From Verrucomicrobiales bacterium (lineage in GTDB: Bacteria; Verrucomicrobiota; Verrucomicrobiia; Verrucomicrobiales; V1-33), in NCBI GenBank assembly GCA_028293305.1, contig JAQGPD010000580.1, forward strand, positions 1 to 5,402: DNA of 5,402 bases. Direction: 5' to 3'. The position numbers and the translations under genes are program-made. The stretch's first letter is position 1; each line of letters opens with the position of its first letter. The notes under the pieces are model-generated. The model ran no database searches. It was not told the origin of the DNA and worked only from the letters and a program-made list of their open reading frames with translations. Positions 1 through 5,198 of the stretch are shown here, piece by piece.

Positions 1-2
1 TG

Positions 3-893
3 AAACGCGGCATTCCCGTCGCCCCGGTCCAACTGGAAAACCTCGCCCTGCCCGGCTACCTGGATTCATTCCGCCTCATCGTGATGTCCTATCATGGACA
101 GAAACCCCTCTCCGCCGCCCCCCATCCCGCGCTCGCTGAGTGGGTGAAACGCGGCGGCACGCTCGTCTTCGCCGACGATGACACGGACCCCTGCCTAACT
201 GTCAGGGAATGGTGGAACACCCCGCCCATGGCCTATCCCACGCCCAGACTCCAGCTTTTCGAAACCTTCGGTTGGACCCCCACCCAGACCTCCGCCCCTT
301 CGGAAAACCAGGCCATCGGCAAAGGCTTCGTCACCCTCCTCCGGGAAAATCCGGCCTCCTTCGCCTCCTCCCCCGCCCAGCACGACCACTACCTGGCAGC
401 CCTGCGGACCGCCGCCGCCCAGGCCCAAATTCCCTGGCAGGAAACCAACCACCTCATCCTGCGCCGCGGGCCCTATCTGATCGCCGCTGGACTCACCGAA
501 TCCATCGAAGCCGCGCCCACAGTCCTAACCGGCCGCTTTATTGATCTCTTCGATCCCGCCCTGAAACTGCAGACACGCATCGAGGTCCAACCCGCCTCCC
601 GCCTGTTCCTCCTGGATCTCGACCGCTTCCCGCAATCCGCCGGCACCCAACCAACCCTCATCGCCTCCGCCTGCCGCGCCCTGCCCGTGCCCGCCTCGCC
701 CTTGCCCGCGTGGACCATCGAGGGCGTGGGAGACACCGATGGCATCCTCCTGCTCCACTCACCCGCCGCCCCCTCGCGGGTCGCGCTGGACGCGGTCCCT
801 ATCACATCCTGGACTTACGACCCCGCCCAAAAACTACTGCATATCAACTTCCCCAACACGTCCCACCCCCGCACCCTGGTAGTGAGCCCCTAA
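3..893 (+). CDS. C-terminal part of a probable glycoside hydrolase-like protein (5' end outside window)
   Basis: The reading frame is open from the first complete codon and runs 296 residues to TAA, so the true start lies upstream. A start at the ATG at 81 is unlikely because the codons before it read as ordinary protein in the same frame. Fragment residues 1-75 look like a class I amidotransferase-like (flavodoxin-type) domain of the kind found after the catalytic barrel in beta-galactosidase-type hydrolases: a strand ending in VMSYHGQKP (26-34), then AEWVKRGGTLVFADDD (44-59) and DP..TVREWWN (61-71). The last 60 or so residues are beta-rich, with SWTYDPAQKLLHINFPN followed by a short strand, like the C-terminal sandwich domains of large carbohydrate-active enzymes. 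The catalytic domain is not visible, so substrate and activity cannot be given. The family call rests on recalled sequence style. The neighbour downstream is convergent and apparently unrelated. Confidence 0.8.
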   Translation, partial: KRGIPVAPVQLENLALPGYLDSFRLIVMSYHGQKPLSAAPHPALAEWVKRGGTLVFADDDTDPCLTVREWWNTPPMAYPTPRLQLFETFGWTPTQTSAPSENQAIGKGFVTLLRENPASFASSPAQHDHYLAALRTAAAQAQIPWQETNHLILRRGPYLIAAGLTESIEAAPTVLTGRFIDLFDPALKLQTRIEVQPASRLFLLDLDRFPQSAGTQPTLIASACRALPVPASPLPAWTIEGVGDTDGILLLHSPAAPSRVALDAVPITSWTYDPAQKLLHINFPNTSHPRTLVVSP

Positions 894-977
894 CCGGACG
901 CAGGGTGCTGGACCTCCGATCCAACAAGGTTCCGGACTATTCCCGCGGGCCGGCGCGTGGCGTTATCAGAAAACAAC

Positions 978-1001
978 CCTGACAAAAAGCACGCCGCTTT
1001 C
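978..1001 (-). repeat. Two-part 3' motif, copy 1 (downstream of the thioredoxin-like gene)
   Basis: Plus-strand CCTGACAAAAA (978-988) is followed after 6 bases by CGCTTTC (995-1001). The same two words, 5 bases apart, recur at 3068-3090. On the minus strand this reads GAAAGCG, spacer, TTTTTGTCAGG, starting three bases after the TGA stop. This copy can also form a 5-bp stem (996-1000 with 986-990) followed by five T residues, so it may act as a weak intrinsic terminator. The stem is short and A/T-rich, and copy 2 lacks it, so that role is uncertain. Confidence 0.5.
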
Positions 1002-1004
1002 CTA

Positions 1005-2051
1005 TCAAGGTTTGGCGGCATCGGCCTCTGCTTTGGCAGGCTCCGGTTTGGGCGCGTCCCCGGCGGGCTTCGCATCCTTTTCCTCCTTTTTCGCGCTCCC
1101 CGCTCCTTCGGCCCCCGCGGTGGCGGCTTTCTCTTTTTCCTTCTGTTCCATTTTGCCGACCATTTCCAGGAAGCGCTTCAGCTCTTTGGAAACTTCACTG
1201 TCGGGTGCCACGGCGATGCCATCCTCCAGGATTTTGGCCGCCGTCGTGAAATCCTTTTTGCGCAAATACATCGCCGCCTTGTGGCCATGCACGTGTTGCT
1301 TCATATCCGGACCCAGTTCCTTGTCGGCCAGCGTCGCGTCCAGAAAAGCCATCGCTCCGTCCAAGTCCTGCTTTTGTTGGAAGGCGCCAAACTCCTGCAT
1401 GAACTTGGTCATCCGCGCCAGGTCGGTGGCTTTTTTCGCAAAGCCGGTTTCGTCCTTGGGGTCCGCTTCCTTGATCTTCGCGATCACTTCCGGATAGGTC
1501 GAAATCATCATCCCGTCCTCCAGTTCCAAAGCCTTCAAAGCCGCGACATAACCTTTCGCTTTTTCCACCCCGGGAGCCGCCTCGGCCTTCGCGAAAGCCT
1601 CGTCGCGGGCAACCCGCTTTGCTTTCAGTTCCCCAAGATGCTTCACATAAGGCACGGGACCATCAGGACGATAGCCGGTGGAAGCGAAGGGTTTTCCTTC
1701 CGGATCACATAGCAAAATCGTGGGATACCCCTTGATAGGATAAGTTTTGATCAGCTCCTCATTCTGCTTCTTTTCCTCCTCGCTAATTTTGGACTTATCA
1801 TTTGGATAGTCCAGCTCCACCAATACAAAGCCGTTCTTCACGCCATCCTTGAACTCCGCGTGATCGAAGACCTCCTTGTTCAGCTTGATGCACCACACGC
1901 ACCAGTCGGAACCCGTGAAGTCCACCAATAAATCCTTCTTCTCCTCGGCGGCTTTTTTGCGCGCTCCCTCAAAATTCCGCATCCAGCCCTCCCCACCCGC
2001 GAAGACAGAGGAAACACCCAGGGCGGCAATGCACAACATTTTGAGGATCAT
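1005..2051 (-). CDS. Secreted thioredoxin-fold protein with TPR-like C-terminal region
   Basis: This 348-residue protein starts with a short Sec signal peptide (MILKMLCIAALGVSSVFA, cleavage probably after Ala18), which fixes the start at 2051; the frame stays open upstream to a GTG at 2174, but those residues are not signal-like. The thioredoxin domain spans about residues 25-140: DLLVDFTGSDWCVWC places the redox pair at Cys51 and Cys54, and GYPTILLCD supplies the usual cis-proline (Pro110). The 'TGSDWCxWC' form is typical of exported thioredoxin_7-like proteins of Planctomycetes and Verrucomicrobia. It probably acts as a disulfide reductase or isomerase in the periplasm; its partners are unknown. 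Residues about 160-290 are helical with two TPR-like stretches (about 227-243 and 264-286), perhaps for protein binding. The last 50 residues are Lys/Ala/Glu/Pro low complexity. No Shine-Dalgarno lies before the chosen start; the good one upstream serves a different frame (see 2113-2122). Confidence 0.93.
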   Translation of the reverse strand: MILKMLCIAALGVSSVFAGGEGWMRNFEGARKKAAEEKKDLLVDFTGSDWCVWCIKLNKEVFDHAEFKDGVKNGFVLVELDYPNDKSKISEEEKKQNEELIKTYPIKGYPTILLCDPEGKPFASTGYRPDGPVPYVKHLGELKAKRVARDEAFAKAEAAPGVEKAKGYVAALKALELEDGMMISTYPEVIAKIKEADPKDETGFAKKATDLARMTKFMQEFGAFQQKQDLDGAMAFLDATLADKELGPDMKQHVHGHKAAMYLRKKDFTTAAKILEDGIAVAPDSEVSKELKRFLEMVGKMEQKEKEKAATAGAEGAGSAKKEEKDAKPAGDAPKPEPAKAEADAAKP

Positions 2052-2112
2052 AGGACAATACAAACCCGATGCGCGTGGATTGCATCCAGAATTTCCGACA
2101 CTTTTTGAACAT
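1969..2112 (-). CDS. Possible 47-residue ORF overlapping the thioredoxin-like gene start
   Basis: An ATG at 2112-2110 sits five bases after a strong GGAGG and opens a 47-residue frame beginning MFKKCRKFWMQSTRIGFVLS and ending in TGA at 1971-1969, inside the signal-peptide and early mature codons of the thioredoxin-like gene. It starts basic (KKCRK) and contains five Cys, but its second half is simply the other frame of the longer gene. It could be a leader peptide whose translation affects the downstream start, or chance. No family is recognised. The strong ribosome site is the only positive evidence. Confidence 0.2.
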   Translation of the reverse strand: MFKKCRKFWMQSTRIGFVLSYDPQNVVHCRPGCFLCLRGWGGLDAEF

Positions 2113-2122
2113 CCTTTCCTCC
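2113..2122 (-). promoter_or_regulatory. Strong Shine-Dalgarno sequence (GGAGGAAAGG)
   Basis: On the minus strand GGAGGAAAGG lies directly before an ATG (2112-2110) with ideal spacing. It is the best Shine-Dalgarno match before any start examined in this window; the four complete gene starts have none. It is about 60 bases upstream of the chosen start of the thioredoxin-like gene and in a different frame from it, so it would load ribosomes on the short overlapping ORF rather than on the annotated gene. Confidence 0.4.
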
Positions 2123-2146
2123 AATAGCCCCATCGCCTCCGACGCC

Positions 2147-2181
2147 ACGGCAAGCCACCGGCCGCACGCCGCACTTGCCGT
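2147..2181. promoter_or_regulatory. Inverted repeat / hairpin in divergent intergenic region
   Basis: ACGGCAAG (2147-2154) and CTTGCCGT (2174-2181) are perfect reverse complements. Between them CGGC (2159-2162) and GCCG (2168-2171) form a second, inner stem around a 5-base loop. The whole is a 35-base stem-loop in the 158 bases (2052-2209) separating two divergent genes, ending 28 bases before the ATG of the plus-strand gene. It may be an operator read as DNA or a structure in a 5' untranslated RNA. No T-run follows on either strand, which speaks against an intrinsic terminator. I saw no convincing -35/-10 pair in the rest of this region. Confidence 0.45.
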
Positions 2182-2209
2182 CCGCCCTGGAAACTGTCAG
2201 AACTGCCCC

Positions 2210-3031
2210 ATGCCCCGCCACCCCTTTCAACGCCGATTCATCATTCCGGCCCTGCTCGCCCTTATCCTATCACTTATCCCGTCGGCATCCTCCGCCGCAT
2301 TTGCCCAGGAACCGACCCCTCTGCCCCCCGCTCCCGCCGCCGCAGCCGCCGCCGCTCCTGACTCTGCTCCTGCCGCCGCTCAAAAGCCAGCCACCCCGGT
2401 CGGCACCAATGCCGCCCCCGTTCCTGGAAAGGATCCGGCGGAAGGCCTGCCCGCGCCTCCCAGACCCCGCTCCATTTTGCGCATTTGGCTGGCCCGCCTG
2501 TTTGTTCCAATGGCGGCATTGGAGGGGCGCTTCCACCATGGTTATTTCAGCGCGCTTCAGATTCCCCTCATCCTCCTCATCACCATTTCTTCATGGATGG
2601 TCATCAGGCGCAGCCATTTTGCAAAATCCTGGCGCGTTTTCCTGACAACCTGCGTCGCGGTCCTGTCCATCGCCGCCACCAACGCCTGGGCCATGGGCCA
2701 CCCCCGCGACACTGCCAAGGATTTCCCCATCGCCCAGGCCCTCAGCCGCACGGACTTCACCCACCCGCCCTTTGAGGCGGACCTCATCACCCGCGTGGGT
2801 GCCCCCACCGCGAAGCAGCTCTTCACACTAACCGATCCCCTCCTGCCAAAATCCGTTGCCGAGAACATGAAGGCTGCCCGCCTGAATTCCGCCCTGATTT
2901 ATGCCTATCGTGAACAAGCCTGGGGCCGTGAAATGTCGCTCTACGTGATCATCGATCCCGCTTCCAAAAAACTGCAATCAGCCGTCGTCCTCAACGCACC
3001 TTACACCGAGACCATTTCGTGGCCGAAATGA
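2210..3031 (+). CDS. Unrecognised envelope protein: signal peptide, Ala/Pro linker, two membrane segments
   Basis: The product has 273 residues from the ATG at 2210. This start was chosen because it begins a classic Sec signal peptide: basic MPRHPFQRR, a hydrophobic core (IIPALLALILSLI) and a likely cut after Ala32 (AAFA/Q). The frame is open further upstream, but those residues look non-coding. Residues 33-90 are Ala/Pro-rich linker including seven Ala in a row. Two hydrophobic segments follow at about 113-132 and 141-160, separated by a basic turn (RRSHFAKS), so the mature protein is probably in the inner membrane. The last 100 residues form a small domain (DLITRVGAPTAKQ, then AYREQAWGREMSLYVIIDP..KKLQSAVV) loosely reminiscent of SmpA/BamE-like folds; that is a weak inference from pattern. 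The gene ends with tandem in-frame stops TGA TAG. No Shine-Dalgarno is present (AACTGCCCC before ATG). Function unknown. Confidence 0.85.
   Translation: MPRHPFQRRFIIPALLALILSLIPSASSAAFAQEPTPLPPAPAAAAAAAPDSAPAAAQKPATPVGTNAAPVPGKDPAEGLPAPPRPRSILRIWLARLFVPMAALEGRFHHGYFSALQIPLILLITISSWMVIRRSHFAKSWRVFLTTCVAVLSIAATNAWAMGHPRDTAKDFPIAQALSRTDFTHPPFEADLITRVGAPTAKQLFTLTDPLLPKSVAENMKAARLNSALIYAYREQAWGREMSLYVIIDPASKKLQSAVVLNAPYTETISWPK
2336..2356 (+). repeat. Run of seven alanine codons (GCN tract)
   Basis: Seven successive Ala codons (GCC, with one GCA and one GCT) encode residues 43-49 of the envelope protein, inside its Ala/Pro linker. Such near-perfect trinucleotide tracts can change length by slippage in steps of one residue without breaking the frame; here that would only alter linker length. 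Confidence 0.6.
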
Positions 3032-3067
3032 TAGGCCGCCGCCCCGGGCCATCTCCGCGCGCGGCAT

Positions 3068-3090
3068 CCTGACAAAAACCTGGCGCTTTC
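3068..3090 (-). repeat. Two-part 3' motif, copy 2 (at the antiporter gene stop)
   Basis: CCTGACAAAAA (3068-3078) is followed after 5 bases by CGCTTTC (3084-3090), matching copy 1 at 978-1001. On the minus strand the motif begins within the TGA stop codon of the antiporter gene and ends with a T5 run. The rest of the 57-base convergent gap (3032-3088) holds a 10-base perfect palindrome CCGCGCGCGG (3055-3064) and a possible 5-bp G/C stem (3035-3039 with 3061-3065), which might serve as a bidirectional 3' end, though without a classic terminator shape. Confidence 0.5.
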
Positions 3091-4849
3091 AGCCCCCGGC
3101 CACCGCATGGTCCTCCGGGGCCTTGGGCACCGCGAAAAAGTCGCGGCGGATGCGTTCGCTTTCCCTATCAATTTGTTCGCGCGTGGCGTTCAACCGCTCC
3201 AGCAGCGCCTCCGTCATTGACAGCGCCACTTCCCCTTCACCCGAAAATACCCGGTCCGCCCCCGCCGCCGCCAGCCCATGCGCCTCACGCAGGTAGCTGG
3301 TCCGCGCCATGATCTGGATCCCGGGATTCAGTTGCCGCGCCTCACGTATAACATCCATCCCCTCCACTCCCGACGAACTCAAAATAAGCGCCCGCGCACG
3401 GCCAATCCCCGCCGCCTCCAGCGTGGCGGGATGCACCCCGTCCCCATAGACCGCCTTGATTCCAGCGGCCTTCAGCTTATGCACAGTTTCCAGATTCATC
3501 TCGATCACCACCGGCTCGATCTCATTGTCCATCAACAGCCTGACCATGGTTTGACCCACCGGTCCATACCCGATGATAATGGCATGATGCCGTGTTTCCG
3601 GCCCCTGGTTTTCCCTATCTTCAAAATCCGCCCCACCCGTTCCATTGCCGCCGCCGCGTGACCTCCGCCATGCCCGCCAACGCCGGTCCAGTGGTTCCGC
3701 GGAACGATACAACAGTGGCGTCAGGGTGATGGAAACAATCGCCGCCGCCACCAACGCGTTGAAGGCCGCCTCGGATAAAACTCCCAGATTCCGCCCCATC
3801 GTGCCCACGATGAATGAAAACTCACCGATCTGTGCCAGCACAGCCCCCACCGACAAAGCAGTCTTCATCGGATAACGCAAAACCAGGGAAATCAGCACCG
3901 CCGCCAAGGGTTTGCCCACCATCACAATCCCGACCGTCGCGATCACCAGACCCGGCAAATCCATCATGGTTCTAAAATCAAACAGCATTCCCACCGAAAC
4001 AAAAAACAGCACCGCGAACGCATCCTTCATTGGCAACGCATCGGTCGCCGCGCGGGTGCTGAACTCCGATCTGGCCACCACCATGCCAGCCAGAAAAGCG
4101 CCCAGCTCCATGGAAACTCCGAACAACTTGGCCGCGCCCACCGCGATACCAAGGGCAATAACCAGCACCGCCAGCGTGAACAATTCGCGCGATCCGGTTT
4201 TCGCAATATAAGTCAGCATCCGCGGGATCACCCAGCCCCCGCCGATGAAAGTGAAGGCCACCAGCGCGGCGATTTTCACCGTGGTCCACACCAGCGCCAT
4301 CGCCAAACCGCCCGCTCCGCCGCCCTGTCCGGGACCGAAAACCGCCGGCAGAAGCACCAGCACAAAAACCGTTAGCAAATCCTCCACCACCAGCCATCCT
4401 ATCGCAATGTGGCCGACCGGTGTATGCAGATGATTCGCCTCCGCCAACACACGCGTCAGCACCACCGTGCTGGCCACGGAAATCGCCAGGCCGAACACCA
4501 TTCCCTCCGCCCAACTCCACCCGAAAAGCCGCATCACGACCATCGACAACCCCGTCGCCACAGCGCTCTGGACCAGGGCGCCGGGGATCGCAATGCGCTT
4601 CACCGCAAGGAGTTGCTTGAAGTGGAAATGCAGCCCGACGCCGAACATCAGCAATATCACCCCGATCTCCGCCATCTCCTTCGCCAAGTCCTTGTTGGCG
4701 ACAAAACCCGGGGTATTCGGCCCCACCAGGATACCGGCGAGCAAATAACCAACAATAGGCGAGAGCCCTGCTTTTCTTGTCAGTAAACCAAGCGCGAGGG
4801 CGGCGGCCAGTCCGCCGGTCAATGTAAGGATAAGGTCCAGATGATTCAT
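3089..4849 (-). CDS. ybaL: YbaL/Kef-type CPA2 monovalent cation:proton antiporter with RCK domain
   Basis: This 586-residue inner-membrane protein closely follows E. coli YbaL (about 558 residues) along its length, including GYLLAGILVGP..PGFVA, ELGVILLMFGVGLHF-type, IAIGWLVVEDLLTVFVLVLLPAV, GSRELFTLAVL and DAFAVLFFVSVGMLFD blocks. Residues 1-385 are the Na+/H+ exchanger domain of about 12 membrane segments, with the family's Glu-Asp pair (156-157) and QIGEF (340-344). A basic, Gly-rich linker (about 385-420) leads to an RCK/TrkA-N domain with GYGPVG (427-432) and Glu450 ending the second strand, as expected for NAD(H) binding. The predicted role is K+ or other monovalent cation export in exchange for protons, gated by nucleotide; the exact substrate cannot be read. 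The ATG at 4849 aligns with the YbaL start; an in-frame TTG 20 codons upstream adds a non-homologous stretch and has GGAG abutting it with no spacing. No separate ancillary-subunit gene is visible. The symbol denotes homology only. Confidence 0.96.
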   Translation of the reverse strand: MNHLDLILTLTGGLAAALALGLLTRKAGLSPIVGYLLAGILVGPNTPGFVANKDLAKEMAEIGVILLMFGVGLHFHFKQLLAVKRIAIPGALVQSAVATGLSMVVMRLFGWSWAEGMVFGLAISVASTVVLTRVLAEANHLHTPVGHIAIGWLVVEDLLTVFVLVLLPAVFGPGQGGGAGGLAMALVWTTVKIAALVAFTFIGGGWVIPRMLTYIAKTGSRELFTLAVLVIALGIAVGAAKLFGVSMELGAFLAGMVVARSEFSTRAATDALPMKDAFAVLFFVSVGMLFDFRTMMDLPGLVIATVGIVMVGKPLAAVLISLVLRYPMKTALSVGAVLAQIGEFSFIVGTMGRNLGVLSEAAFNALVAAAIVSITLTPLLYRSAEPLDRRWRAWRRSRGGGNGTGGADFEDRENQGPETRHHAIIIGYGPVGQTMVRLLMDNEIEPVVIEMNLETVHKLKAAGIKAVYGDGVHPATLEAAGIGRARALILSSSGVEGMDVIREARQLNPGIQIMARTSYLREAHGLAAAGADRVFSGEGEVALSMTEALLERLNATREQIDRESERIRRDFFAVPKAPEDHAVAGG

Positions 4850-5015
4850 GTCAAAGTGGGGGGAGGATTCGACTATTGTCCCATACGCGGCCCGGCGACG
4901 TCCCGCCAACTCCTATCTGAAAAATCTGCTCCGGAACGGAGTGAGCTTCACAGGCACACGAGCCCAACGGCTGGTTAAAAAAATTCCCACACCAAATCAC
5001 AGGCCTCCCGCCCAA

Positions 5016-5026
5016 GGCAATTTGCC
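5016..5026. promoter_or_regulatory. Short palindrome GGCAATTTGCC, possible operator half-sites
   Basis: GGCAA and TTGCC flank a single central T, giving an 11-base inverted repeat in the divergent region, 173 bases before the last gene's ATG and 167 bases upstream of the antiporter start. The form suits a dimeric repressor, but the length is short enough to arise by chance. Confidence 0.25.
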
Positions 5027-5053
5027 ACATCCGGCGGCTGCTGGCATGGTCAT

Positions 5054-5075
5054 TTCCCCGCAAATTCCCCGGAAA
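5054..5075 (+). promoter_or_regulatory. Tandem 11-bp direct repeat, candidate regulator-binding site
   Basis: TTCCCCGCAAA (5054-5064) is followed at once by TTCCCCGGAAA (5065-5075), matching at 10 of 11 positions. An 11-bp period places both copies on one face of the helix, the arrangement bound by OmpR/PhoB-type response regulators; that class is an inference from spacing, not from the base sequence. The site lies 124 bases before the ATG of the last gene and shortly before a T/A-richer patch (TTAAAG, 5080-5085). Confidence 0.4.
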
Positions 5076-5198
5076 GTGGTTAAAGTCGCCTGACAACGTC
5101 CGGGCACGTGTCGTGCAGAGTCAATACGGATCCGGTTCCCTCATGGCGGTGATCCACTGCCCGCCGGACCCCGAGCACCCAACCCAAAAATCCCTCCC

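Larger units (their letters stand above)
4850..5198. other. 349-base divergent intergenic region
   Basis: This gap separates the start of the antiporter gene (-) from that of the last gene (+), so it should hold both promoters. It contains a near-perfect palindrome (5016-5026), a tandem 11-bp repeat (5054-5075), and the 8-mer TGGTTAAA twice (4972-4979 and 5077-5084), each next to an AAATTCCC word (4981-4988, 5062-5069). Small stems occur at 4929-4941 and 4961-4972 without terminator T-runs. Short open frames on both strands here show no start signal or protein-like character. No -35/-10 pair is convincing; CTGACA at 5090-5095 could be a -35, but no good -10 lies 16-18 bases on. Confidence 0.6.

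Noticed and set aside
910..932. GGACCT/AGGTTC hairpin after the first gene, as a terminator
   Set aside because: Six pairs with one G-U, an 11-base loop and no T-run; too weak for an intrinsic terminator.
957..1712. 251-residue plus-strand open frame, antisense to the thioredoxin-like gene
   Set aside because: It starts with GTG without a ribosome site, and its Leu/Phe/Arg-rich content is what the complement of a Lys/Glu-rich gene produces. The minus-strand frame has a signal peptide, CVWC and cis-Pro.
2048..2230. 60-residue minus-strand frame ending in an ATGA overlap with the thioredoxin-like gene start
   Set aside because: The overlap resembles translational coupling, but the frame needs a TTG start inside the opposite gene, spans the hairpin and has no family resemblance.
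3978..4520. 180-residue minus-strand frame inside the antiporter gene
   Set aside because: Gly/Arg-rich shadow of the YbaL-like frame, which is supported by strong family similarity throughout.
4850..4909. N-terminal extension of the antiporter from a TTG codon
   Set aside because: The ATG at 4849 aligns with the start of YbaL; the extra 20 residues are not homologous, and the GGAG before the TTG directly abuts it.
4929..4941. CTCCG-GAA-CGGAG stem
   Set aside because: Five-bp stem with a three-base loop and no associated signal; common by chance in GC-rich DNA.
4961..4988. AGCC-CAAC-GGCT stem next to an A7 run, as a terminator
   Set aside because: Only 4 bp, and the A-run is on the wrong side: a T-run would have to follow the stem, and on either strand it does not.
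4848..5096. 81-residue frames on both strands of the divergent gap
   Set aside because: No ribosome site, no protein-like composition or domain, and they overlap the control sequences and each other almost exactly.
5089..5096. CCTGACAA as a third copy of the 3' motif
   Set aside because: Only 8 bases match, the A-run is missing and no CGCTTTC follows; another CCTGACAA occurs inside a gene at 2641-2648.
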